This document shows, in pieces, positions 35,153 to 44,100 of a stretch of DNA of 64,000 nt; position 1 is the stretch's first letter, and every line of letters begins with the position of its first letter. Below the pieces are notes generated by a model, which was not told where the DNA came from, did no database searches, and worked only from the letters and a program-made list of their open reading frames with translations. The stretch is from Orrella daihaiensis (GTDB lineage: Bacteria; Pseudomonadota; Gammaproteobacteria; Burkholderiales; Burkholderiaceae_B): the NCBI RefSeq assembly GCF_022811525.1, contig NZ_CP063982.1, positions 1,240,001 to 1,304,000 on the forward strand. Reading direction: 5' to 3'. Both the position numbers and the translations under genes were made by a program.

Positions 35153-35195
35153 TTCTATAAAAATAAATATGTATAATTTATTCTATAGAAATAAA
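35153..35195 (+). promoter_or_regulatory. promoter and paired operator-like repeats of the Xre/RES locus
   Basis: TTCTATA(A/G)AAATAAA occurs at 35153-35167 and 35181-35195 (14 of 15 identical). The second copy includes the palindrome TTCTATAGAA. The pair also forms an inverted repeat ATTTCTATA/TATAGAAAT. Between them is a perfect TATAAT (35172-35177). This layout fits autorepression by the antitoxin encoded 36 bases downstream. Confidence 0.55.
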
Positions 35196-35230
35196 CATGG
35201 GTCTTGCCATGATTTCATCAAAACAATACT

Positions 35231-35602
35231 GTGTGCAAAAAAAAACACTCGGTCGCAGATCCCGCCACGGTGTTGACAAAGGCGGTTGTGCGGGCAGCCG
35301 ATCGGCTTGATGTGACGCGTCGCCAACTGGCTTGCCTACTAGGTCTTAGCCAGCCCACCATTTCTCGGCTATACAAGGGTGAGTATTTGCTCGATCAACG
35401 CCGCAAAGAATGGGAGCTTGCCCTGTTATTCATCAGGGTCTTTAGATCGCTCGATGCCATCGTCGGTCAAGAACAGACCGCCCGCCAATGGTTACAGAGT
35501 CCCAACGCGGCCTTCAACAGCAGGCCGATTGATTTAATTGTTACAGCAGAAGGATTGGTCAATGTCGCTCATTACTTGGACGCCAACCGCAGTATCGTCT
35601 GA
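35231..35602 (+). CDS. Xre/MbcA/ParS-type antitoxin
   Basis: A 123-residue DNA-binding antitoxin. A helix-turn-helix (about 22-50, VTRRQLACLLGLSQPTISRL) is followed by the MbcA/ParS/Xre toxin-binding C-terminal domain (FRSLDAIVGQEQTARQWLQ, PNAAFNSRPIDLI). It neutralises the RES-domain toxin encoded by the overlapping next gene. The GTG at 35231 is the longest start; GTG 35270 is also possible. Operator-like repeats precede it. Confidence 0.9.
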   Translation: MCKKKHSVADPATVLTKAVVRAADRLDVTRRQLACLLGLSQPTISRLYKGEYLLDQRRKEWELALLFIRVFRSLDAIVGQEQTARQWLQSPNAAFNSRPIDLIVTAEGLVNVAHYLDANRSIV

Positions 35603-36290
35603 AGCTTTCGATTGGCGTGGCCAAGTCTGGCGCATGGTGGAGTCGCAATACATTGCGGCAACCATGAAGCTCGTGGATACTCTGGAAGAGCAGGATTTGC
35701 TAGAAACGCTGGTTGAAACCAGCAAACCGGGTTTGCCCGACGACACGCAGCAGCTTGATTATTTATTGGCAACGCCGTTTAGGTATTACCCCAATCGTGG
35801 TGGCTCACGATTCAGAGCGGCCTCTGACCCGGGTGTTTTTTACGGTGCCCAGACAATCAGAACGGCCGGAGCCGAACTAGGCTATTGGCGATGGCGGTTC
35901 TTGCGCGATGCCACGGATCTTGACCGTCTTGACCCTGTTGCCCATACAGCATTTGCGGCAGAGGTGAATACCACGGTGGTTGACCTTCAAAAGGCACCGC
36001 TTGCGGATGACGCGCGATACTGGCAGCACCCGACCGACTACAACGCGACACAACAGTTTGCCAGGACTGTCAGGCAGGCTGGTGTCGGTGGTATCTTGTA
36101 TCGATCCGTGAGCGGTCCTCAGCCATCTTGGTGCTTAGCGCTGCTAACGCCAGCTGGTTTTGCTAAACGCAAGCCCAATGCACAGCGGCAAACTTGGTAT
36201 CTATCCGTCTCTCACACGGAAGTGACGCTAAGGCATGACAGCGGCGCGCATGCCTCCATGCGATTTGCTGTTGATGATTGGTGTGCTTAG
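35562..36290 (+). CDS. RES-domain toxin
   Basis: A 242-residue RES protein. Conserved pieces are VWRMVESQYIAATMKLVDT, FRYYPNRGGSRFRAASDPGVFYGA (R-x-R and Y of the NAD site, given in parts RFRAASDPGVFYGA), and GGILYRSVSG. RES toxins deplete NAD and stop growth. The ATG at 35562 has AAGGA eight bases upstream and lies inside the antitoxin gene (41-base overlap), so translation is coupled. Its stop overlaps the convergent DUF2889 gene by four bases. Confidence 0.9.
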   Translation: MSLITWTPTAVSSEAFDWRGQVWRMVESQYIAATMKLVDTLEEQDLLETLVETSKPGLPDDTQQLDYLLATPFRYYPNRGGSRFRAASDPGVFYGAQTIRTAGAELGYWRWRFLRDATDLDRLDPVAHTAFAAEVNTTVVDLQKAPLADDARYWQHPTDYNATQQFARTVRQAGVGGILYRSVSGPQPSWCLALLTPAGFAKRKPNAQRQTWYLSVSHTEVTLRHDSGAHASMRFAVDDWCA

Positions 36291-36844
36291 CTACCTGCTT
36301 TGGGTTTGTAGAGATCTGGCCAAAGCCTGGCAATCACCTCCCGGTGCTCAGCATAGGCGTAGCAACTGTTGACCTTGCCCACCCGCATGTGCTCGTTTTC
36401 TGGGCGGTCTACGGCTTGCATGCGTTTGGGCGCCATGCCCTGAAATGCGGTCGTGGCCATGGGGCCTAGTAGCTCCATCAGGTGCGTGCATGAAGCACTG
36501 CCACCGAGCAGGTCTTTAATTTTTTTAGTCCAGCCCGGACCAATTTGTAGCCCAATCACACCGGATAGCGTGTTCTGTGCCTCTAGGCAAACGCCAAACG
36601 GCGTAGCTTTCATCTGCGCCTTGATGTCTTTGACCACCAGATACTCGTCAATCACCAGCGTCATGATCATGTGGTGAATCGGTGTGCCCGGTGCCAGCGC
36701 TTGATCGCGTAATTGCAGTCTGAATTCATGCGACTTGGTGTCCATCATCTCGGCCACCACTTCATACAAACCGTCAGAGCGACTGTAAAAACGCAGATCA
36801 AGCTTGCGATGGTGTAACTCTTCTCGGGTGATGGTGTCTGTCAT
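36287..36844 (-). CDS. DUF2889 domain-containing protein
   Basis: A 185-residue cytoplasmic protein of a family common in beta- and alphaproteobacteria. Typical segments are REELHHRKLDLRFYSRSDGL, YEVVAEMMDTKSHEF, GTPIHHMIMTLVIDEYLVV and GCTHLMELLGPMATTAFQ-like (here SCTHLMELLGPMATTAFQG). No enzymatic function is established. It lies 83 bases downstream of the folD end on the same strand, and the tract between is repeat-rich (TTGCTA/TTACTTGCTA). Confidence 0.85.
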   Translation of the reverse strand: MTDTITREELHHRKLDLRFYSRSDGLYEVVAEMMDTKSHEFRLQLRDQALAPGTPIHHMIMTLVIDEYLVVKDIKAQMKATPFGVCLEAQNTLSGVIGLQIGPGWTKKIKDLLGGSASCTHLMELLGPMATTAFQGMAPKRMQAVDRPENEHMRVGKVNSCYAYAEHREVIARLWPDLYKPKAGS

Positions 36845-36927
36845 ACATTTGCTGCCTAAGTTTTTTAATTGTTACTTGCTATTGCTTGCTAGTTACTTGC
36901 TAGCGACTTTCCCTGCCTAAGACTGAG

Positions 36928-37797
36928 TCAGTGATGTGCCTTGGCACTGCCCAGACAGTTCGCCAATAGCATGGCGATGGTCATCGGGCCCACGCCGCCA
37001 GGCACCGGTGTGATGGCGCTGGCCACAGTGTTGGCGGATTCAAAGTCGACGTCACCACATAAGCTGCCGTCATCCAGACGATTGATGCCCACATCAATCA
37101 CCACGGCGCCGGGCTTGATCATGTCGCCGGTGATCATTTTGGGGCGGCCGGTGGCAACCACCAGCACGTCAGCGTGTTTAGTATGAAATGCCAAGTCACG
37201 TGTTTTGGAGTTGCAAATCGTGACTGTGGCGCCAGCGGCTTGCAAGAGCAGCGTCATGGGTTTGCCCACGATGTTGCTCGCTCCCACCACACAGGCCGTG
37301 GCGCCACGCAATTGCACCTGTTCGTCTTCGAGCATTTTCATGACACCAAACGGTGTGCAGGGAATAAAACGCGGCTTGCCAATCGCCAAAAGACCCACAT
37401 TAGCAGGATGAAACCCGTCAACATCTTTGGCCGGATCAATCGCTTCGATGACCTTCTGCGGATCGATATGCTTGGGCAGTGGCAACTGCACCAGAATCCC
37501 GTGCACGTTAGGGTCTGCGTTCAGTTCGGCAATCTGGGCCAAGAGCGCTGCTTCAGACAGATCCGCACCGAATGTGTGATGAAACGACTCGATACCGACA
37601 TCTTTACAGGCCTTGATCTTGTTGCGCACATACACGGCCGATGCCGGGTCTGCACCCACCAGAATCACGGCTAGGCCAGGGCGAGGCTTGCCTTGCTCAA
37701 CCCAGTCTTGAATCTTTTGTTGTAGCTTGCCACGCAGGCGCGCTGCTAGCGCTTTTCCATCGATCAGGCGGGCGGGGTTTGGTGCAGTCATGGTCAT
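36928..37797 (-). CDS. folD: bifunctional methylenetetrahydrofolate dehydrogenase/cyclohydrolase
   Basis: A FolD enzyme of about 289 residues in cytoplasmic one-carbon metabolism. It has ASAVYVRNKIKACKDVGIES with the catalytic Lys, VQLPLPKHID, DVDGFHP, the NADP-binding VVGASNIVGKPMTLLL and PVPGGVGPMTIAMLL. The frame reaches 37866, but the ATG at 37797 (MTMTAPNPARLIDGKALA) fits the family length. The neighbouring oligopeptidase gene on the same strand ends upstream of it, an arrangement seen in several Burkholderiales. Confidence 0.94.
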   Translation of the reverse strand: MTMTAPNPARLIDGKALAARLRGKLQQKIQDWVEQGKPRPGLAVILVGADPASAVYVRNKIKACKDVGIESFHHTFGADLSEAALLAQIAELNADPNVHGILVQLPLPKHIDPQKVIEAIDPAKDVDGFHPANVGLLAIGKPRFIPCTPFGVMKMLEDEQVQLRGATACVVGASNIVGKPMTLLLQAAGATVTICNSKTRDLAFHTKHADVLVVATGRPKMITGDMIKPGAVVIDVGINRLDDGSLCGDVDFESANTVASAITPVPGGVGPMTIAMLLANCLGSAKAHH

Positions 37798-37931
37798 GTG
37801 GGCGTCAGATCTTTGATCAACAAGGCCGGGAGTCAAATATCCCGCGGTGTCACAGTTTGGTGACAATTCAAACCCTCATTCTATAAAAACCTGAGCTTGC
37901 CTGCTTTGGCATTCACGTAGTCAAACTTCGC

Positions 37932-40058
37932 CTAGGCTGTCGCAGGCTCCTGGTCTGATGTGATCATTCCCGAGTGACGCAGCAGCGCATCGATTTGCGG
38001 ATCACGGCCGCGGAAGGCCTTGAACGACTCAGTCGCTGGTCGCATGCCACCCACAGACAGGATCTCGCGCTTGAACAACTCGCCTGTGGTGGGGTCCAGC
38101 GTGCTTTGCGCCTCTTCGAATGCTGCGAATGCATCTGCCGAGAGCACTTCCGCCCATTTATAGCTGTAATAGCCAGCGCCATAACCACCGGCAAATAAGT
38201 GGGTAAAGGCGTGTGGGAACCGATGCCAGGTGGGTGGTTTGATGACGGCCACTTCATTGCGCACGGCATCCAGTGTTTGCATCACTTCGCCAATGCCCAT
38301 GCCATCCGGTTGGTGATGTAACAGCATGTCAAACAGCGCAAACTCAATCTGGCGCACCGTCTGCATGCCGCTTTGGAAGTTCTTGGCGGCTTTCATTTTA
38401 TTGAACAGCGATTCGGGTAGCGGCTGCCCAGTATCGACGTGAGCTGTGAGCGACTTCAGGACGTCATACTCCCAGCAGAAATTCTCCATGAACTGCGATG
38501 GCAGTTCAATCGCATCCCACTCCACCGCGGCAAATGCACTAGCGCCCGGTTCATCGACTTCTGACAGCAGGGCATGCAAGGCGTGACCCGATTCATGAAA
38601 CAGGGTGATGACGTCATCATGTGTCAGTAAAGCTGGTTTGCCACCTTGACCCTTGGCGAAGTTGCAGGTTAAGTACACCACGGGCGTAGCCAATGCCTGC
38701 AAACTGCGGCGACGGTTACGTTCACTGCCAACCCAGGCGCCGCCTTGCTTGCCGGTGCGGGCATAAAGATCAATCACTAAATGACCAATCAGCTCACCGG
38801 CGGCATTTTCTACGCGGGCGGCGCGTACATCTGCGTGCCAAGCTGGCATCGGTTCATCAATGAGCTTAACTGAAAAGAGCTTGCTCACGAGCTCAAACAG
38901 CCCGGACACCACCTTGGGTTCGGTGAAGTACTGCTTGACCTCTTCTTCGGAGTAGTCGTACTTGGCTTGACGCAATTTCTCGGAGGCAAAGGCGACATCC
39001 CAGGGTTCCATCGGATCCAAGCCCAGCTCGGTTTTAGCGAAGGCTTTCAGTTCATCGAGGTCACGGTGTGCGTAAGGCAATGCCCGGGCGGCGAGCTCGC
39101 GCAGAAACTGCAGCACTTGCTCTGGGGTGTCTGCCATACGGGTCTCAAGCTGCAACGCGGCAAAGTTGTGAAACCCTAGTAATTTTGCGCTTTCAGCTCG
39201 TAAGGCAAGCGACTCCTCGATCAGTGCCGAGTTGTCGTATTGCGGATCACCCTCATCAGAGGCGAGCGTGGCGTAGGCTTTATAGAGGGTATGTCGTAGT
39301 TGACGATTGGTGGCGTATTGCATCACTGGCAAATAGCTGGGCATCTTTAACGTCAGCTTGAATTTGTCGCCAGATGAGGTATCGATGGCCTCATCGTCCA
39401 TCGCTGCCTGCTTGAACGCAGCTACCACGTCGGCAGGCACGCCATCGAGTTCCGTGATGCTGTCCAGTACCAGTGTCCAGGCGTCGTTGGCATCCAGTAC
39501 GTTCTCAGAGAACTTCTGCGAGACTTCTGACTGTCGTTCGGAAACCTCAGCGAATCGGGTTTTTAAGTCACCCTCAAGTTCCACACCGCTTAACCGGAAA
39601 TCACGCAGCGCAAGTTCAATCACCCGGCGACGCACAGCAGGCCATTGTCCAAACTCGGGACTGTCAGCCAAGCGCTTGTATTGCTTAAACAGTCCTTCGT
39701 GTAAGCCCACCCAGGTTGCGAATTCACTGACCGGCCCTAGCATCTGGTTATAAGCTTCACGCAAAGCAGGCGTGTTGACGACTGACTTCAAATGCCCCAC
39801 CACTGACCAAGCTCGCCACAGTGGTTCGGTGGCGTCATCCAGTGGCGTCACGATCGCTTCCCAGGTCGCCGGTAATGACGGATCCGCGGCCGCATCGATG
39901 GCCCCACGGGCCTGAGCGAGCAGCGCTTCGATGGCCGGCACGATGTGCTCGGGCTTGACAGCGGCGTAGTCAACGAGCTGGTGAACGCAGCCAAGCAGTG
40001 GATTGGATGAAAGCGAATGGGTTTGGGCAGCAGAAATGGTTTGGGCAGCAGAAGTCAT
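37932..40058 (-). CDS. prlC: oligopeptidase A (M3 family metallopeptidase)
   Basis: A 708-residue cytoplasmic zinc peptidase of the thimet oligopeptidase family. The zinc motif HESGH is in TLFHESGHALHALLSEV, with the third ligand Glu 28 residues on near AIELPSQFMENFCWE. It degrades short peptides, including cleaved signal peptides. The N-terminus has a small in-frame duplication (SAAQTISAAQT) from a 15-18-base repeat, so the exact start is a little uncertain. It is probably co-transcribed with folD downstream. Confidence 0.93.
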   Translation of the reverse strand: MTSAAQTISAAQTHSLSSNPLLGCVHQLVDYAAVKPEHIVPAIEALLAQARGAIDAAADPSLPATWEAIVTPLDDATEPLWRAWSVVGHLKSVVNTPALREAYNQMLGPVSEFATWVGLHEGLFKQYKRLADSPEFGQWPAVRRRVIELALRDFRLSGVELEGDLKTRFAEVSERQSEVSQKFSENVLDANDAWTLVLDSITELDGVPADVVAAFKQAAMDDEAIDTSSGDKFKLTLKMPSYLPVMQYATNRQLRHTLYKAYATLASDEGDPQYDNSALIEESLALRAESAKLLGFHNFAALQLETRMADTPEQVLQFLRELAARALPYAHRDLDELKAFAKTELGLDPMEPWDVAFASEKLRQAKYDYSEEEVKQYFTEPKVVSGLFELVSKLFSVKLIDEPMPAWHADVRAARVENAAGELIGHLVIDLYARTGKQGGAWVGSERNRRRSLQALATPVVYLTCNFAKGQGGKPALLTHDDVITLFHESGHALHALLSEVDEPGASAFAAVEWDAIELPSQFMENFCWEYDVLKSLTAHVDTGQPLPESLFNKMKAAKNFQSGMQTVRQIEFALFDMLLHHQPDGMGIGEVMQTLDAVRNEVAVIKPPTWHRFPHAFTHLFAGGYGAGYYSYKWAEVLSADAFAAFEEAQSTLDPTTGELFKREILSVGGMRPATESFKAFRGRDPQIDALLRHSGMITSDQEPATA

Positions 40059-40255
40059 GGTGTGTCACATCGATGGCGTGGTGGGCATTGGCCCCCCACG
40101 CGAAACAATGAATGATGAAATTAACAATGTGACAGATTGTATCGACTGCCAGGCCACTCGGTAACGATATCAGTCACCAGATATGGTCTTTAAGTTTGAT
40201 GTTGCCAGGCAGTTTTGCTGCTTAGTTTTGCTGCTTCATTGCCAGCTTCGCCTTT

Positions 40256-40879
40256 TCACATGAAAAAATTCCACAGGGCTGGCTCCATGAAGCTGCGGCT
40301 GGCCTGGAAGGTTGGGAGCATCATGGTTGCGGCCACATTGTCGGCAGAGTTGCCAGAAGACAATTCATTGGCCCAGTAATCAAGGCCCGCTTGATCGGCA
40401 TCACGTTCCAGGATCTCCTCGTACAGGATTTCCACTTGTTCAGTGGTTTCAAGGGCGTCGAAGTCTTTCCCGGTGATGCGGGTGTATTCATCCGAATTGA
40501 GCATTGACACGGCGATCGCGCCCATACTCACACCGTTTTTGGCTTGGGTAGCCCAATATTGAAACCCGTCGAGATCAGCCTGGCGATTAAAGAGCTTGTC
40601 ATACAGGGCCGCAATCTGCCCGTAGGCACTGTCGTAGTTGACCGAATGGGCTCGGTCGACAAACAGCAAGCTTTCGACGTTGACCCAAATATCCGGGTCG
40701 CTCAGGTCGCCGAGCGGCAACACAATCACTTTGGCGTGATCCTGGGTGATCAGGTAATCAGCTGAGTTGCCGTTGTAACTGACGATGTCGTTACCAAGGC
40801 CTGCGCTGTAGGGCCGGTCGCTGCCCAGGCTCGCGGGCACCATGTCATCAAGTGTCGTGGTCAATACGTCCGTTGTCAT
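40256..40879 (-). CDS. DUF4214 domain protein (small)
   Basis: A 207-residue protein. The N-terminal 80 residues are beta-rich with an RTX-like end (GLGNDIVSYNGNSADYLIT, VESLLFVD). The DUF4214 domain follows (about 85-190) with two helical repeats: IAALYDKLFNRQADLDGFQYW and LYEEILERDADQAGLDYW. It has no signal peptide, and a C-terminus ending in hydrophobic residues (LWNFFM) as in many type I secretion substrates. It is divergent from the large DUF4214 protein, so they may share control. The ATG at 40879 follows AGAGGA. Confidence 0.85.
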   Translation of the reverse strand: MTTDVLTTTLDDMVPASLGSDRPYSAGLGNDIVSYNGNSADYLITQDHAKVIVLPLGDLSDPDIWVNVESLLFVDRAHSVNYDSAYGQIAALYDKLFNRQADLDGFQYWATQAKNGVSMGAIAVSMLNSDEYTRITGKDFDALETTEQVEILYEEILERDADQAGLDYWANELSSGNSADNVAATMMLPTFQASRSFMEPALWNFFM

Positions 40880-40939
40880 GTCAAAAATCCTCTTACAAGT
40901 GGTTCAAAGGGTCATCGTCAAAGCTGCGAGCAAGAACTG

Positions 40940-40991
40940 TAGGTAAATTCATGTGGTTAGTGAGTCACAGTTACTAAATAAAGTTTACCTA
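40940..40991. promoter_or_regulatory. inverted repeat in the divergent DUF4214 promoter region
   Basis: TAGGTAAA (40940-40947) is repeated inverted as TTTACCTA (40984-40991) between the divergent genes starting at 40879 and 41158. The 44-base centre-to-centre distance is four helical turns. Operator function is inferred. Confidence 0.35.
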
Positions 40992-41157
40992 AAAATGTGC
41001 GGTTTTGGCTAGCCACTTTTTGCAAGCATTTGTCAGCATCTGGTGGGGTGAGGACTGATAATCAACCGGCTGATCAGTTGTTGTTTGTCATCAGTTGCGG
41101 TTTTATCGATTTTTTCTCATCACTAACGTTGTCACCAACACCATCGGGAGTAGGGTC

Positions 41158-44100
41158 ATGGCCAATTTCGTTGTCACCAATTTGAACGATTCGGGTGCCG
41201 GCTCATTGCGAGCTGCTATCGAAGCGGCTAACAACAGCACGGACGCAAGCAATTCGATTAGTTTCTCGGTGGCAGGCACGATCCGCTTGGCTAGTGCCTT
41301 ACCCGTGATCAGTTCCACCGTGTCGATTGACGCCACGAGCGCTCCGGGCTATCTCGCGGCCCAATCGCCAGTGGTGACGTTAGACTTCAACGACTTTGCG
41401 GGGCTGGTGTTTACGGTGGCCGCACAAGGGTCAAGCTTGTTTGGCCTGGCACTTGGCAATGCGAGTGACGCAGGCATCACCTTGGCTGGCAGTGGCATCA
41501 CGCTGGATAAAAACTACATTGGTTTGGCAGCCCATGGGGCGCTCTTGGGTAACGGTGGTGACGGTATCTTGATCGGTGCCACGGCATCGGGCAATTTCAT
41601 TGGCTTGAATGAATCCCAGGTGCAAGGGGTGGTGGGCAACGTGATTGCCAATAATGGTGGCAATGGCATCACGATTTCAGGTGGCTCGGGTCATACACTC
41701 GTGGCAAATCGGATCGGCACCGATCCGGACGGCAACACGGACATGGGTAACGCAGGCCACGGCATTTGGCTAACTGGCGCAACAACGGGCAACACCATTG
41801 GCGGCACTGTCTACGTGGATGCCGCTACCGGGGCAGTGAACAACCCCACAGGTACCAAAGGCACTGTGCCACCGGTGTTCGTGATTCCGCCGTTGGGCAA
41901 CCAGATCTCAGCCAACGGCGGGCATGGGGTGTTGATTGATGCCCGATCAGAGAACAACGTTCTGAACGGTAACTTTGTCGGTACCACCGCCAACGGCAAT
42001 GCTGATCTGGGCAACAGCGGCAATGGTGTGCTCATTTTGAATGCGAACAACAACGCTCTGATCGGTTGCACCTTTGTCGATGAGCCGTTTGTTTACTACA
42101 ACGTGCTTAGTGGCAACGGTGGCCATGGGTTGCAGATCACTGATTCAGACAACACCATTGTGCAAGCCAACTTCTTTGGCGTGGGGGCGAACAACGCCAC
42201 CTTAGTCGGCAATGACGGTAACGGCATACTGGTCAATGGTGACTCAAGCGGTACCACGGTCGGTGGCGTGATTCCCTTAGGCAACGTCTCGGGTGGCAAT
42301 TTGCTTAACGGTATCTACGTCACCGACACGGCTAGCAACTTTATCTCGTTCAATACCTTCGGTGGCTTGTTTGCATTTCAGGGCGCTGCGCCCAACGGTG
42401 AGAACGGCATCAAAATAGATTCCTCGGGGCTAGGCAATGAGTTGCGCACCAACGTGCTCTCGGGCAACTTGGGCAATGGCATTGAAATCAGTGGTCACGC
42501 TAACGGCGTGTTAATCGATCCCAATATCGTTGGCTTAAACACCGTGGGTAATGGGTTGCTGCCAAATGGCGGGCATGGTCTGCTTATTGGTGGTCACGCT
42601 CACAACATCACCGTAGGCGGTGACTTCCAATCGGTGATTCCACAGAACACTTTCTCGGGCAATACGGGTTATGGCATTGCGATTGTGGATTTTGCGCATG
42701 ACGTGCATGTGCTCAATTCTGCCATTGGTTTGGGTGCTACGCTTACCACCACGTTTGGTAACCAGGCCGGTGGCATCTTGTTGGCCAGTCTGGGCACGGG
42801 CAACGTGGTGGGTGGCGTCACCGTCGATCCAAACAATCCGCAAGCGAACCTGATCTCGGGCAACGATGGGTATGGCGTGACATTGGCCTACGGCGTGCAA
42901 GGCCAATCGGTCATTGGCAATGAGTTTGGCGTGGATCGGTTTGGCTTGCCAGTTCTACCCAACGCCAGTGGTGCCATCGCCATGAACAACAACATGGCGG
43001 TTGTGGTTGATCGCAACAGCGGCCAAGACAGTGAGTTCATCGACTACGGCTTGCAGCCGCAAGCGGTGTACTCGCAGATTGAGGCGCTTTACGTGGGGTA
43101 TTTCGGGCGTGCTGGTGACACCAGTGGGCTTGACTACTGGGCCACCGAGGCTGTCACGCAATTGCTGCAAAACGGCTCACTGGATACGGTCATGACACAA
43201 ATGGGTGAGAGTTTTGCGCAGTCGGCCGAGAACGCACCATATTCCGCGTTAGTCGGTGTGCCGCTTGATCGCAACAACGCGACTCAAGTCGAGTTAGTCA
43301 CTGACTTTATCAACCAGACCTATCAGTATCTCTTTAGCCGGGTGGCTGACACGGCAGGGTTCGACTACTGGTATGGCGAACTCTTTGCAGGACGCTTGGC
43401 CATCTCTGATCTGGTCTATGAAATGGCGCAAAGCGCCCAACAGACCGATCAGGTGGTGTTAAACAACAAACTGACTGCTGCCCTCTATCTGGATCAGATG
43501 GCCCAAGCCGCAGGCGTTGACACCTTATCAGAAAACCAGCTGCAAACGGCCGTCAGGCCTGTGACGTCCGACACCACGCTACTGATATCCAAGCTGGTCA
43601 CAGACGCAGTGACGGGTCAATCGGGCAACGCCACCATGAACACCAGCTTGTTTGGTGATGCGTCATTTGTCACGGGTGTGCGCGCTGACCACGGCGGCAA
43701 CGTGATTTTGACGGGCAATCAAGTCATCGGCGGCGTCACCAGTGCCATGCTGTACAAAGGCCCGATGCTAGACAGCACCTTGGGCACGGTGTATCAGTTA
43801 ACCCCTGAGTTTGCTGGCCAGACGGTCACGGGCGCGACGTTTTATGGCCCGAACACCAGCGTGTTTGACAGCGGCATTGGGTTAGGACAAGTGCGTGCGG
43901 TGGGCAGTTACGTTGATGGCGACAGTGCCGAGGTACGTAATCGCGGCATGGTCTATGAGGGTCCGGTCAATGGTGAAGGCGGGCGTTGGCTGCAGGTTGA
44001 CGTGCCTTCAGAACTCGTGGGTGGCAAGCAGGTCTGGAACACCATCTTGCACAGCACCATGGGTGATATCGCGGTCGGTAACTACGACATCTATGGCGAA

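Noticed and set aside
34911..35276. Plus-strand frame of 121 codons between SCO and the Xre antitoxin
   Set aside because: It runs through the IS-like hairpin and the operator repeats and into the antitoxin gene; the text has no protein-like pattern.
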